A stretch of 64,000 nucleotides of DNA from an uncultured Sphingomonadales bacterium (GCA_947499155.1 CANMND010000006.1:186001-250000), one strand, 5' to 3'. Counted from the first letter of the stretch, positions 20,835 through 31,388 are shown. Translations and numbers: made by a program. Notes: generated by a model not told the origin, from the sequence alone.

Positions 20835-22196
20835 TCAGACAGTTGCCCGGGTTCCTTCACCCGGTGACGGAACTGGAACACCATCGGACTGGTATTGGTT
20901 CAGCTTGTTACGCAAAGTCCGGATCGAAATACCAAGGATGTTGGCTGCATGAGTTCTATTGCCAAGACAATGGCTTAGTGTGTCTATGATCAGGTCCCGC
21001 TCTACATCGGCGACAGTCCGTCCGACCAAAGGCGTTACACCGTCTGAACTATCGGATCCGGACGTTGCGTTCTCTGACTCGCCATGGCCATTGGGACGAC
21101 TGCCGTCTGGCAGCATGATCGCTTCAGGCCCAATGACACTTCCTGAAGCAAGCAACACGGCGCGGTGGATTGTATTTTCCAGTTCACGCACATTGCCTTG
21201 CCAATGATAGCTTTTGAGTGCTTTTTTTGCCGTATCAGATAACGGGCGGAATGTGATGGAATTCACTTCTGCATATTTGCGGGCAAAATGATCGGCCAGT
21301 GCATCAATGTCTTGCGGACGCTTGCGCAAGGGCGGAACTCGCAAATTCACTACATTCAGTCGGAACAACAGATCTTCGCGGAACCTGCCCGCTTTCACCT
21401 CATCTGCCAGATCGCGGTTTGATGTGGCGAGGATACGGATATCCACCTTGACCGGACGTGCGCCGCCAACGCGGTCGATTTCCCGTTCCTGAATGGCGCG
21501 CAACAGCTTGGCCTGAAGACGGATATCCATTTCAGATATTTCATCGAGCAGCAGGGTGCCACCATGGGCTTCTTCGAATTTTCCGATCCGTCTTGCTACG
21601 GCACCGGTAAAGGCGCCTTTCTCATGACCGAAAAGCTCAGATTCCAGCAGGTTTTCCGGGATAGCAGCACAGTTGACTGAAACGAATGCTTCTTTTTCCC
21701 GGCGTGACTTGCGGTGGATCAGGCGTGCAAAGACTTCCTTGCCAGTGCCGGATTCACCGGTGATCAGAATGCTGGCCTCCGATGGGGCTACCTGCTCGGC
21801 AAGCTGGACCACCTGTTTTGTCACGTCGTCACGGAAGATGAACGTATCATTGTCGTCTGCAACAGCTTCCAAAACAGCGGCAATCAGGTCAGCGTCCGGG
21901 GGCAGCGGAATATATTCTTTCGCGCCATCACGAATAGACTGGGCAGCCGTTGATGCGTCTGTGCCAATGCCACAGGCAACAACCGGGATGGAGAAATGCT
22001 CGAATTTGAGTTGTTCCACCATTGCCTTGATATCAAGGGCCACATCGATCATCAGCAGGTCGGCTCCACGATTGCGCAGCAATGACAAGGCGCTTTCAGC
22101 GTCTGTGGCATGGGTAACGCGTGCGCCTTTTTTAATCGCAATGGCAGACGCAGTTCCCAACTGCCCTTTCAGGTCTCCGACGATCAGCAAACGCAT
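20835..22196 (-). CDS. flbD: Sigma-54-dependent flagellar transcriptional regulator FlbD
   Basis: AAA+ [24 protein letters not shown], Fis-type HTH at C-terminus; N-terminal degenerate receiver; flagellar context. Confidence 0.92.
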   Translation of the reverse strand: MRLLIVGDLKGQLGTASAIAIKKGARVTHATDAESALSLLRNRGADLLMIDVALDIKAMVEQLKFEHFSIPVVACGIGTDASTAAQSIRDGAKEYIPLPPDADLIAAVLEAVADDNDTFIFRDDVTKQVVQLAEQVAPSEASILITGESGTGKEVFARLIHRKSRREKEAFVSVNCAAIPENLLESELFGHEKGAFTGAVARRIGKFEEAHGGTLLLDEISEMDIRLQAKLLRAIQEREIDRVGGARPVKVDIRILATSNRDLADEVKAGRFREDLLFRLNVVNLRVPPLRKRPQDIDALADHFARKYAEVNSITFRPLSDTAKKALKSYHWQGNVRELENTIHRAVLLASGSVIGPEAIMLPDGSRPNGHGESENATSGSDSSDGVTPLVGRTVADVERDLIIDTLSHCLGNRTHAANILGISIRTLRNKLNQYQSDGVPVPSPGEGTRATV

Positions 22197-22249
22197 AACT
22201 CTTCTCCTTGCCCATATCGATCTGTCAGTGACGTGTGGGCATATCTAAT

Positions 22250-23011
22250 CTACTTGAAGTACATAATCCTGTTGGTCGGCGGCAGGATTGTATTGATCAG
22301 CATTTCCAAATGTCTGGGATTTTCCTTGCGACTGATTGATGTAGCTCCCATGGCGTAAACCTGGTTAAGCAATGTTTCATCAGACGCGATCCGTTCAGCT
22401 TTCGCCGCCAGCGGAATAAAAACAAGATGAGCCATCATCGCGCCGTATAGCGTGGTCAAAAGTGCTACGGCCATCGCCGGTCCGATTGCGGACGGGTCAT
22501 CGAGTGAGCCTAGCATCTGAACAAGCCCGATCAATGTCCCGATGAGACCCATGGCGGGGGCGACATCACCAGCCCGGCGCAAAATATCTATGGAACGCAG
22601 ATAGCGATTGGCGACCGTATGAGATTCTCTTTGCAGAATGGCCTCTGCCTCTTCCGCGCTGGTGCCATCCAGAATCAATTGACAGGCGCTGCGCAGGAAA
22701 TGGTAATCACGCAATCCGGGTAACAATTTTTTCAAGACCAGTATGCCGTCCTTGCGGGTGCGTTCGGCCAGTTGCAGCACTGTAATGGCGGCAATTGATG
22801 GGTCCCGTTGTGATTCCGTAATCAGCCGCCAAAGCGTGCGGGGCATTTCGGACAGCTCCCGTGGTGAAAAGCTTATGGCTGTGACAGCCATGGTTCCGAA
22901 AATCACAATCAGAATACCCGCCCCATTGACGAAAGCCGCAGGCGTTCCGCCAATAAACATGGCGGCAATCAGCATGCCGAACGCGGATAAAAGGGCGATG
23001 AGGGCGGCCAT
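22250..23011 (-). CDS. motA: MotA/PomA-family flagellar stator (proton/sodium channel) protein
   Basis: MotA-like TM organisation; GGTPAAFVNGAGILIVIFGTMAVTAISF; GDVAPAMGLIGTLIGLVQML. Confidence 0.85.
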   Translation of the reverse strand: MAALIALLSAFGMLIAAMFIGGTPAAFVNGAGILIVIFGTMAVTAISFSPRELSEMPRTLWRLITESQRDPSIAAITVLQLAERTRKDGILVLKKLLPGLRDYHFLRSACQLILDGTSAEEAEAILQRESHTVANRYLRSIDILRRAGDVAPAMGLIGTLIGLVQMLGSLDDPSAIGPAMAVALLTTLYGAMMAHLVFIPLAAKAERIASDETLLNQVYAMGATSISRKENPRHLEMLINTILPPTNRIMYFK

Positions 23012-23016
23012 AAGAC

Positions 23017-23424
23017 TCAGGTCCTCTCGGTCTTGATGATTTCGGTCATGGTGACACCCAGATGATCTTCGACAAGAACGACTTCGCCGCGTGCGACAAG
23101 CCGGTTATTGACGTAAATATCGATGGCCTCTCCCACTTTGCGGTCCAGTTCAAGAACGGCGCCGGGGGCAAGCTTTAAAAGCTGGCTTACTTCGAGGCTG
23201 GAGCGACCAAGAATGGCCTGAACCTTCACCGGAACGTCAAATACAGGTTCCAGGTCATGGGCCGCACGCTGCTCATCCACATCATCATGGACATGGTTGT
23301 CGCCATTGGCTTGCTGAAGCTCGTCCAGGTCGATACCGCCCGGACTTGCGCTGTCCCCGGATGTTGACTGACCGGAAGACCGCGTACCTTCGGCTGGATC
23401 TTGATTATTGTCATCTGTCGCCAT
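23017..23424 (-). CDS. fliN: Flagellar motor switch protein FliN
   Basis: VFDVPVKVQAILGRSSLEVSQLLKLAPGAVLELDRKVGEAIDIYVNNRLVARGEVVLVEDHLGVTMTEII. Confidence 0.95.
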   Translation of the reverse strand: MATDDNNQDPAEGTRSSGQSTSGDSASPGGIDLDELQQANGDNHVHDDVDEQRAAHDLEPVFDVPVKVQAILGRSSLEVSQLLKLAPGAVLELDRKVGEAIDIYVNNRLVARGEVVLVEDHLGVTMTEIIKTERT

Positions 23425-23444
23425 GTTCTCATCTCCGTAATCGG

Positions 23445-24119
23445 TCAGGCTTTAGCCACAAATCGTTGAACAGCATCGCCAATCTGTTTTTCCAGTCGGT
23501 TCATATCCCGTTCCGCACCACCGTCTGGCCACTCTACCCGACAGTCATGAGGGCCAAGGTCCGGATCATTGATAAGGACGATCTGGCCTGCAAAGCCTCC
23601 AGCAAGCTTGAGGAGTTCCAGCCGGTCATTGATAGCGTCAAGCAGGCTTTCATGAACCCGGATCACCACACGCGGCTCGCGCCTGCACCCGTCGAGGCAT
23701 TCGGTGACAAGTGCTTCAATCTCTGTCAGCGGGTGGGCGTCCATCAATGCCGGAGCAAAACGCGTAGCAATGCTGTAAGCGATACGTGCAGTTTCTGCTT
23801 CAAGTGTTTCTACGAGTTGCTTTTTCTGCGCTCCCAGTTCGGTGCAGGCCGCCAGCACGGCTTCCAGGTTTTCGGCAATACGGGCTTCCAGTCCATTGAT
23901 GGCACTGGCATATCCTGTTTCATGGCCATTTTTGTAGCCTTCATCGCGCGCCTCATCCACCTTGCGGTGCAGAGCTTCAATCGCGTCCTCATGGGGGTCA
24001 CGTATATCGCCGCCAAAGCGTGTGTCGAATGTGTATTTAACTGGCGCCACAGTTACCTCATTTTTGGTCAGGGGGAAGGGCAGGGATGATGCGCCCTCAG
24101 TAGATAAGTTCATCTTCAC
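23445..24119 (-). CDS. fliH: Flagellar assembly protein FliH
   Basis: FliH/YscL-like coiled coil and C-terminal [27 protein letters not shown]; between fliG and fliN. Confidence 0.85.
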   Translation of the reverse strand: MKMNLSTEGASSLPFPLTKNEVTVAPVKYTFDTRFGGDIRDPHEDAIEALHRKVDEARDEGYKNGHETGYASAINGLEARIAENLEAVLAACTELGAQKKQLVETLEAETARIAYSIATRFAPALMDAHPLTEIEALVTECLDGCRREPRVVIRVHESLLDAINDRLELLKLAGGFAGQIVLINDPDLGPHDCRVEWPDGGAERDMNRLEKQIGDAVQRFVAKA

Positions 24120-25113
24120 CCTTGTTGTCAGTCAGGATAATTTCGCCTTCTTCCGCGAGATCCTTAGCCTTGTTCACCATCGACATCTGGGCTTCATCCA
24201 CATCACGCAGACGTACTGGCCCCATCGCCTCCATGTCTTCGCGCAGGATTTTTGCAGCGCGCTCGGACATGTTGGAAAAGAACAGGTCGCGCAAGGTATC
24301 GGATGCCCCTTTCAGGGCGAGGGCGAGCTTGCCCTTGTCCACATTGCGTAACAGGGTCTGGACCCCGCCGGGATCGAGTTTTGCCAGATCTTCAAACGTG
24401 AACATCAAAGCACGGATGCGCTCGGCACTTTCGCGGTTTCGATCTTCAAGGGCGGAAAGGAAACGGGTTTCAGAGTTACGATCAAGGAAGTTGAAAATAT
24501 CAGCGATCGTTTCATGGCTGTCTCTGCGGCTCGTACGTGCCAGATTGTTCATGAACTCGATACGCAGGGTCTGTTCCACCTTGTCGATAATATCTTTTTG
24601 GACCGCCTCCATTCGCAGCATCCGCATGACAACTTCCATGGAGAAGTCTTCAGGAAGGACCGAGAGGACACGTGCAGCGTGTTCTGGCTTGATTTTGTTC
24701 AAAACGACCGCGACCGTTTGCGGATATTCATTCTTCAAATAGGACGCGAGAACCATCTCGTTCACATTGCCGAGTTTGTCCCACATGGTCCGTCCGGCCG
24801 GCCCACGTATTTCTTCCATGATGGTATTGACGCGTTCTGGCGGCAGGATTTTTGTCAACAGGCGCTCAGTCGAATCAAAGGAACCGTTAAGCGAGCTACC
24901 GCTGGAGACATCCTGGGAAAAACCTGTGAACAGGGTTTCGACAGTCTGTGCGCTTATTTGCCCGAGATTGGACATGGCGACAGACAGTTCGCGCACCTCT
25001 TCTTCGCTGAGCTGTTCCCAGATCGGCTTTCCGAACTCCTCACCAATAGCGAGCATAAAGGCTGCGGCTTTTTCCGGCCCACTCATTCGGGCGAGTTCTT
25101 TATTTTCTGACAT
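24097..25113 (-). CDS. fliG: Flagellar motor switch protein FliG
   Basis: [37 protein letters not shown]...[11 protein letters not shown]...[24 protein letters not shown]. Confidence 0.97.
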   Translation of the reverse strand: MSENKELARMSGPEKAAAFMLAIGEEFGKPIWEQLSEEEVRELSVAMSNLGQISAQTVETLFTGFSQDVSSGSSLNGSFDSTERLLTKILPPERVNTIMEEIRGPAGRTMWDKLGNVNEMVLASYLKNEYPQTVAVVLNKIKPEHAARVLSVLPEDFSMEVVMRMLRMEAVQKDIIDKVEQTLRIEFMNNLARTSRRDSHETIADIFNFLDRNSETRFLSALEDRNRESAERIRALMFTFEDLAKLDPGGVQTLLRNVDKGKLALALKGASDTLRDLFFSNMSERAAKILREDMEAMGPVRLRDVDEAQMSMVNKAKDLAEEGEIILTDNKGEDELIY

Positions 25114-25139
25114 GGATCATCTCTGCCTTGTGTTCTTTA

Positions 25140-26825
25140 TCAATCTGCATAGAGCCAGCCACGGACGATGGCGGTTGCCTCTTCCGGATGAGTTTTCACG
25201 ATTTCACCGATCTTCTTGACGGACGATTCCTTCAGCCTGTTGTCAATGTTTGCGACATCAATAGATGAACCAGGAGAGGAGGCAGGGAGGGCCTTGCCAT
25301 ACTGTGTCTCGGGTCGTGCCAGTGCTGCGATAGCGGTCTGGTCTCCTTGAGATGCAGCATATTCAAGTTCAGCCATTGAGCTATGACCATCAGGTGAGCC
25401 TAGTACTGGTTGCGCCTGTTGGTTGCCGGCTTCGGGAATGGCAAGAACCAGTCGGTTCACCAGTGGCCGCACGACCAAAAGCAGGACCAGAAGGGTCACG
25501 ATCCCAAGAAGCAACATCTCAAGAAGATCATATAAGTCGCGCTTGCCGAGGCCGAGGAAGGAGAAACCCTGCTCCATGTCGACGCTAGGTCCTTCATCAA
25601 GAACGAAAGGCAAGTTGACCACTTCGATCATGTCGCCACGATTGGCGTCATAGCCGACAGCCGAGCGGACAAGGCTTGCCAACTGCTCGATCTGCTGGGG
25701 AGAGCGCTCCTGATAAACTCTGGTGCCGTCCTCACCGACGCTATATGTGCCATCGACAACGACAGCCACCGTCAGTCGTGATATGTCGCCGCTTTCCTTG
25801 GTCCGGGTGCGAACGGTGCGCGAAATTTCATAATTTATGGTTTCGTCAAGCTTGTCAGACCGGGATATGCGCGACCCCTCAGCAGGGGCATCATTTTCGG
25901 CTTGGGGCAGATTGTTGCCCACGGATACCGTGTCATTCATACGGTCCTGGTCACTATTGGCTTCTTCAACGGTGCGGGTCGAGCGGGCGACCTGGCTTTC
26001 CGGGTCATATGTTTCTTCATTGGTTGTGACCGAACTCATATCAAGATCGATCGCTACTTGTGCCCTGACACGACCAATACCAACGGTTTCTTCCAGAAGG
26101 CTTTCGATTCGACCGCGATATTGTTCTTCAAGTTTGCGCCGCTTTTCATCAAGGCTCCCGGTTAGCCCCGATGCAAGGGAGCCTTCACCACTGCGGGCAA
26201 GCAGGGTACCGTTCTGGTCAACGATGGAGATATTTCCGGGGCTAAGTCCTGCCACTGCGGCTGCAACCAGAGACTGGATAGCGCCGACCTGGCTTTGGCT
26301 GATCGTGCCGCGGCTGCGCAAGACAATGGATGCAGTAGGCTCGCGCTCTTCACGAGAGAATAAGGCCCGTTCCGGCAAGACGATATGCACACGAGCCGCT
26401 TCAATTGCATGGATTTCACGGATTGTTCGTGACAGTTCGCCCTCAATAGCCCGTACACGATTGATATTCTGGACAAAACTTGTTGTGCCAAGACCGTTGG
26501 AGCGATCAAATATTTCATATCCGATAACGTTCCCACTAAGGCCCTGACCAGCGAGCATGACGCGTAGTTCATTGACCCTGTCAGCAGGAGCGAGAATGGT
26601 GCGGCCACCTTCAGTCAGGCGATAGCTTATATTTTGAGCCTGCAGTTCTTCGACGATGCGACCGGATTCGGACATCTCGAGGTCGCTGAACAAAAGACCC
26701 ATCTGCGGTTCGGAAAGGCGCATGGATATGAACAGAAAAAAGCCAATGAGGCCGGCTGCAACGGCAGCCATGCCGATCAGCCGTGTTGTCCCGAATCCGG
26801 CCAATAACTCGAACAGACGATTCAC
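25140..26825 (-). CDS. fliF: Flagellar M-ring protein FliF (GTG start)
   Basis: MGLLFSDLEMSESGRIVEELQAQNISYRL, ARVHIVLPERALFSREEREPTASIVL. Confidence 0.96.
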   Translation of the reverse strand: MNRLFELLAGFGTTRLIGMAAVAAGLIGFFLFISMRLSEPQMGLLFSDLEMSESGRIVEELQAQNISYRLTEGGRTILAPADRVNELRVMLAGQGLSGNVIGYEIFDRSNGLGTTSFVQNINRVRAIEGELSRTIREIHAIEAARVHIVLPERALFSREEREPTASIVLRSRGTISQSQVGAIQSLVAAAVAGLSPGNISIVDQNGTLLARSGEGSLASGLTGSLDEKRRKLEEQYRGRIESLLEETVGIGRVRAQVAIDLDMSSVTTNEETYDPESQVARSTRTVEEANSDQDRMNDTVSVGNNLPQAENDAPAEGSRISRSDKLDETINYEISRTVRTRTKESGDISRLTVAVVVDGTYSVGEDGTRVYQERSPQQIEQLASLVRSAVGYDANRGDMIEVVNLPFVLDEGPSVDMEQGFSFLGLGKRDLYDLLEMLLLGIVTLLVLLLVVRPLVNRLVLAIPEAGNQQAQPVLGSPDGHSSMAELEYAASQGDQTAIAALARPETQYGKALPASSPGSSIDVANIDNRLKESSVKKIGEIVKTHPEEATAIVRGWLYAD

Positions 26826-26840
26826 AAGGCCCCCGCTTTT

Positions 26841-26878
26841 GTTATCCCGGAAAGCCGAAAGGGCTTTCCTCCAATAAC
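26841..26878 (-). promoter_or_regulatory. Hairpin in fliF leader
   Basis: GTTAT...GGAAAGCC-GAAAG-GGCTTTCC...ATAAC: 8-bp perfect inner stem plus 5-bp outer stem, just upstream of the fliF GTG. Confidence 0.7.
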
Positions 26879-26972
26879 GGGAATATTAGCGGGGTGACGG
26901 TAAAGAGCAGGTTAATGCTAGGCAGATTTTGCCCAGCTATGCTCGGCTGGTGAGATTGGTAATGTGCCTGAC

Positions 26973-27245
26973 TTAACCAGACAGGGTTTCCTCACGATAT
27001 TGCTGAACCCTTGTGACACGAAGTCCTGGCAGGCCGTTGCGCTCTATTGCTTTTTGCCAGGACAAAAACTCCTCTACAGAAAGCGAATAACGACGACAGG
27101 CATCCTCCAGGGTGATCAGGCCGCCACGTACGGCTGCCACCACTTCAGCTTTGCGGCGAATGACCCATCGCTTAGTATTGGCTGGGGGAAGATCAGCCAG
27201 GGTCAGAGGTTCTCCAGTCGGTCCGATGACATGCCTCACAATCAT
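26973..27245 (-). CDS. sciP: CtrA inhibitor SciP (DUF1153)
   Basis: MIVRHVIGPTGEPLTLADLPPANTKRWVIRRKAEVVAAVRGGLITLEDACRRYSLSVEEFLSWQ. Start at internal Met of the track ORF. Confidence 0.93.
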   Translation of the reverse strand: MIVRHVIGPTGEPLTLADLPPANTKRWVIRRKAEVVAAVRGGLITLEDACRRYSLSVEEFLSWQKAIERNGLPGLRVTRVQQYREETLSG

Positions 27246-27388
27246 ATTCCTTGTCTGCACCGTGCAACGTGCACGCCGTACAATGATGAGAGTGACTGTA
27301 CGGCCGACCATTTTAAAAAAGCGCTAAGGGTCAAAGTTAATGCGGCACCAATCTGTGTTAACGAACGGTAGGCATTGAAAACCGGTTT

Positions 27389-27422
27389 ATAAAAAATGGG
27401 CGCGGTGATTACCCGCGCCCAT
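27389..27422 (-). terminator. Rho-independent terminator downstream of flgE
   Basis: On the minus strand ATGGGCGCGG-loop-CCGCGCCCAT followed by TTTTTT, directly after the flgE stop at 27440. Confidence 0.92.
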
Positions 27423-27439
27423 CAATGGTTTGGAAAGGA

Positions 27440-28789
27440 TCACAGACGGACAAGCTCTTCCAGAATTTCATCTGCTGCAGATATAATGCGGGTGGATGCT
27501 GAAAATGACCGCTGCGTGACGATAAGATCGGCAAATTCCGTTGCCAGATCCACGGTTGATGATTCCAGTGTGGATGGCGCGATGGTCCCCGCACCACCAG
27601 TGCCGGGAAGTACCACAGCAAAACTGCCTGAACTGTCAGAGACGCCGTAAGCATTCCCCTGCAGGCGGGTCAGTCCATCGGGATTGGGGAATGTGGCGAC
27701 CGGGAGCTGGAACACGTTACGCGACAGGCCGTTGTCAAAAAGGGCCGTTACAACACCATCTGTCGAAACACTGGTGCCGATCACGTTGCCGAATGCTGCA
27801 CCATTCACCGAAGTGGAAACGAGTGTCGATACACCATTAAACTGGGCAAGGCCGTCCTTGTCACCGGCTGTTCCCAGATTGAATGTTATGGTTTCCGTTC
27901 CGGTACCATTCGCAAAGGTCAGGTCTGCCGTTGGCCTGATTGGCACGCCATTGGGAGGGTTGATTGCAGGGCCTGCTGGAAAAGCGGGTGCGAAAGAGGC
28001 AATTGAGCCATCGGGATTGAAGACGATATCACCTGACAGAACAAGACCCGGTGGTGTCGCTGCTGTATTGATAGCGGTATTGTCCTGCGCAGTGATTTCG
28101 AAGCGATAGAGATTGTTGCCGGTTTTGGCAGCGGAAATAGTCAGAGCTTGTGGTGTGCCCTGAGCATCAAAAATTGAAATGGTCTGCTGAAAGTCCGACG
28201 GCACAATACCGTTGCCCAGATCACCCGGATTGACCACACCTGTATTAGCCGGGACGCCATTATCCAGATTGATGCGCAGTCCGGCTCTTGTTGTTGCTTC
28301 TGCTGTTCCGGTGAGACCACTGACATTAATGGGCACCAGGGTTCCCAGATCGCCAATATTGGTTGGGATATTTCCCTGAACATCAATCGGAAAGCCCAGC
28401 AGGAAATTGTCTGCCGTATTTTTTAGAAAGCCTTCAGCATCAGGAGTGAAGTTTCCGGCCCGTGTAAACTGGATAGTGCCATCTGGTGAATTGGCCGTAG
28501 GTGCCTTTCGGACAATAAAGAAGCCCTGTCCGTCAACGCCCAAATCAGTTTGTGAACTGGTGGTGGAAAGCAGCCCTTGCTGACTGACCAGCGTTTGTGC
28601 CTTGGACGATACGCCGCCTGGGGAATAGCGTGCGACCGATTGTGTTTCAGTTACCAGCGTGGAAAACCTGTTACGGCTTTCCTTGTAGCCTACCGTATTC
28701 ACGTTGACGATATTATCGGAAATGATGCCGATGCCTTCGGTGAATGCCCTGAGGCCCGATACGCCGGATGCCAATGCTGCAAAAGCCAT
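27440..28789 (-). CDS. flgE: Flagellar hook protein FlgE
   Basis: ASGVSGLRAFTEGIGIISDNIVNVNTVGYKESRNRFSTLV...ATEFADLIVTQRSFSASTRIISAADEILEELVRL. Confidence 0.95.
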   Translation of the reverse strand: MAFAALASGVSGLRAFTEGIGIISDNIVNVNTVGYKESRNRFSTLVTETQSVARYSPGGVSSKAQTLVSQQGLLSTTSSQTDLGVDGQGFFIVRKAPTANSPDGTIQFTRAGNFTPDAEGFLKNTADNFLLGFPIDVQGNIPTNIGDLGTLVPINVSGLTGTAEATTRAGLRINLDNGVPANTGVVNPGDLGNGIVPSDFQQTISIFDAQGTPQALTISAAKTGNNLYRFEITAQDNTAINTAATPPGLVLSGDIVFNPDGSIASFAPAFPAGPAINPPNGVPIRPTADLTFANGTGTETITFNLGTAGDKDGLAQFNGVSTLVSTSVNGAAFGNVIGTSVSTDGVVTALFDNGLSRNVFQLPVATFPNPDGLTRLQGNAYGVSDSSGSFAVVLPGTGGAGTIAPSTLESSTVDLATEFADLIVTQRSFSASTRIISAADEILEELVRL

Positions 28790-28877
28790 GTCACACTCCT
28801 TGGTGTCTCTGGGGTGAGGATTTGTTCACCCACCTGGTAAAAGGTTCGCCGGCTGGTTGATACCGGCACATGTCATG

Positions 28878-29561
28878 TTATTGGGTTGGGCTACTGCCGC
28901 CTTCTCGCGCCTTACTGACCGCGAGGATCTGATCAAGGGAATAGGTTTTCCCCCCTACCGTGAGGATTGGCATCAGACCGGATGTCTCTACTTCCGTCAC
29001 TTCTGCGCGCAGGAATGTCGAGCTGTCCATTACCTTGCCATCATTGTCGAGCGCCCGAACGGTGAGGGAATATGTCCCTGCTGGTAAGGGGTTTCCTGAA
29101 ATATCTGTCCCGTCCCAGTCCATTTTGTGGATGCCGAATGTTGTTTTACCGTTTTCCTGATGAACCAGATCCCCATTCACATCACGGATTTCCAGATTGG
29201 TGGTATTTGCTGTGCCCGGCAATTCATATTCAAAGCTGACCGGTGACTGCCCATCAAAATTATTGGTATTGCCCTGAACCGTTGCAATGTTGCCAAGATA
29301 ACCGACAGCAGCGCTGTTTTGCTGGAAAGCAGTAAGGGCTGCCAGATTTTCAAGCTGCTTGTTGGCATTGATCTGCTGCTCAACACCTGCAAAAGCCACA
29401 AGCTGGCGGGTGAATTCATTACTGTCTGTTGGTTCAAGAGGATCCTGGTTTTTGAGCTGGGTTGTCAGCAAGGTCAGAAATGTATCGAAGTCTTGTGCCA
29501 GACCCTTTTGGGCCGACTGCGACTGACCGCTCAACTGGGATGTAATCTGTCCGATATCCAT
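28878..29561 (-). CDS. flgD: Flagellar hook capping/assembly protein FlgD
   Basis: DTFLTLLTTQLKNQDPLEPTDSNEFTRQLVAFAGVEQQINANKQLENL; MDWDGTDISGNPLPAGTYSLTV. Confidence 0.94.
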   Translation of the reverse strand: MDIGQITSQLSGQSQSAQKGLAQDFDTFLTLLTTQLKNQDPLEPTDSNEFTRQLVAFAGVEQQINANKQLENLAALTAFQQNSAAVGYLGNIATVQGNTNNFDGQSPVSFEYELPGTANTTNLEIRDVNGDLVHQENGKTTFGIHKMDWDGTDISGNPLPAGTYSLTVRALDNDGKVMDSSTFLRAEVTEVETSGLMPILTVGGKTYSLDQILAVSKAREGGSSPTQ

Positions 29562-29584
29562 TTTATGCCAGTCCTTCCTGTATC

Positions 29585-31315
29585 CTAAATAACGATGTTA
29601 AGGCCGTCGCCAGTTTGCCAGTGGAGCGCTGCAGTCTGTTGCAAGGCGATCTCGCCAGGCGCAGCGTCAGCGCTGTCATGTTGGGCATGGGGTTTCTCTT
29701 TTTGTGCTCCATGCCCGTCTGCCTGATCGGCAAAGGACATATTTTTTTGATCTTGGGCGTTTTGATTCAGTGAAAAGTTCAAGCTGTCGCTTTCTGTCTT
29801 GATCCCTGACTCACCCAGCATCCGTTGCAGTGCCCGTGCGTCTCGTTGCAGCAGGTCAAGCGTTTCCGGTGTATCCGCCATGATTAGCGCGCGCATGCCG
29901 CCATCTTTCAGCATATGCAGCTTGACCTCGATACGACCCAGATCCGGCGGATCCATACGAATGGTAAAGCGTGTCGTGCCATCGGTCGTTGCTTTTACAA
30001 TGCCCAGACCCACTTGCGTGGCAGGGCTTTGTGGAGATGTCCCGGCCCGGGCCGGATCCACAATGAGGGCTTGTGGTGTACCGCTTGACTGGATCTGTCC
30101 CGGCCCTGTTGTCAACGCACCTGAATCTGCAACCATTTCCATGCCTGATGACATTGGGGTGGACAAGGGCAGGGGTTTTAAAACTATGGGTGTTGGCGGT
30201 TGGACAAATAAAGAGTCAGAAGCAAGACTGCCGGTTGCTTTGCCTTGCGACATTATCTCAAGTTTTGAAGTCAGCAGGGCCGGTGCATAAGAAGGTGCGC
30301 CAGCGGTACTGAAGCTGCCGGGCGCTGCCTTTCCCTGGGCTGGGTTCTGATTGGTATTTACTGCACCCTTGTTGAAGCCGGAAAAAACACCAGCCGAAAG
30401 TACAGACGCAAAAGCCGTGACGGACGTGTCAGGCTTTAATGCAATGGCATTGGCACTGCGGACGGCTGAAGCTGCCTCAGCTTGAGGAGCAGACATTATG
30501 GCAAGTGGATCTGTGGCGAGTGTCTGTGCCTCTGTGATCTTTCCAGCATGGGGTAATGCATCTGGTTGGACTGCTGTTCCCTGTCTGGCTGGTTCCGGCG
30601 ATATTGGTATGAGGCCCTGGTTATTGCTCGGGACTGTCGCTATGGGCTGACGGTTGGAGGCCAGTGTTCCTGCTGAAGCCAGTTCGGATACTACTGCTTG
30701 TGAAAGCTGAGATTCAGGGGCGGTATGAGAGGGCTTGCCCCCGTTACCTGTTTGTAGTTCAGCAGGTGCGGTCAGTGTTGGAACTTGTAAAGGCTGGTTC
30801 AATGGTACCGGTGTTTTACCCGCCATCTCATTCAAGCCCTGTATGTCAGGTGCGCCCGTCATGGCGGCAGGTTCCGAAATGGGCAGGGGGGTGCTTGCGG
30901 ATAAAATGCCAGGCTCATTCAGTTTAATATGATCGCTGATTGCAGCGAAATCAGTGGGCAGGGCGAGCCGAGGGAGATCGGGCGCGATCAATGTTGGCGG
31001 AGTCATGATCGTGACACTGGACTGGCCTGATGGATTATTTACATCAGTATCCTCGCTGCCAGATGCGGTTCCTTCCGGGTTACCTGTGTGCTGAAGTGAC
31101 TGTTCTTCGACAATGACCGGGTGACCCCCGGTTGCATATGGTGCAGCCTCCTCAGTATTAATAAGGTGATGGGTGTCTTGGTTCTCGGTCAAAGGAGCAA
31201 GCATGCCCTGAAAGTTCTGCGCAGCCAGCGGATCCGTATTTTTCGGGCGTGACAGCATATTCATAAGAGAGCCGCCGGTGCTGTTTTGTGCCGTAATGAC
31301 TGTTTCAATGTTCAT
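29585..31315 (-). CDS. fliK: Flagellar hook-length control protein FliK
   Basis: Low-complexity N-terminus and C-terminal Flg_hook signature RMDPPDLGRIEVKLHMLKDGGMRALIMADTPETLDLLQRDARALQRMLGESGI. Confidence 0.88.
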   Translation of the reverse strand: MNIETVITAQNSTGGSLMNMLSRPKNTDPLAAQNFQGMLAPLTENQDTHHLINTEEAAPYATGGHPVIVEEQSLQHTGNPEGTASGSEDTDVNNPSGQSSVTIMTPPTLIAPDLPRLALPTDFAAISDHIKLNEPGILSASTPLPISEPAAMTGAPDIQGLNEMAGKTPVPLNQPLQVPTLTAPAELQTGNGGKPSHTAPESQLSQAVVSELASAGTLASNRQPIATVPSNNQGLIPISPEPARQGTAVQPDALPHAGKITEAQTLATDPLAIMSAPQAEAASAVRSANAIALKPDTSVTAFASVLSAGVFSGFNKGAVNTNQNPAQGKAAPGSFSTAGAPSYAPALLTSKLEIMSQGKATGSLASDSLFVQPPTPIVLKPLPLSTPMSSGMEMVADSGALTTGPGQIQSSGTPQALIVDPARAGTSPQSPATQVGLGIVKATTDGTTRFTIRMDPPDLGRIEVKLHMLKDGGMRALIMADTPETLDLLQRDARALQRMLGESGIKTESDSLNFSLNQNAQDQKNMSFADQADGHGAQKEKPHAQHDSADAAPGEIALQQTAALHWQTGDGLNIVI

Positions 31316-31372
31316 CAGTGCTCACTCATTGTGTCGCACCCTGCTGTCATTTGAGGGGTGCGGCATTGGTGA

Positions 31373-31388
31373 TGCAAGCATCGGGCCA
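31373..31388 (-). promoter_or_regulatory. Putative sigma-54 (-24/-12) promoter of fliK-flgD-flgE
   Basis: Minus strand TGGCCCG-ATGC-TTGCA versus consensus TGGCACR-N4-TTGCW; GG-N10-GC spacing; located about 60 bp upstream of the fliK start. Confidence 0.65.

Noticed and set aside
21673-22248. 191-aa plus-strand ORF antisense to flbD
   Set aside because: Ser/Arg-rich shadow translation of the AAA+ domain gene; not supported.
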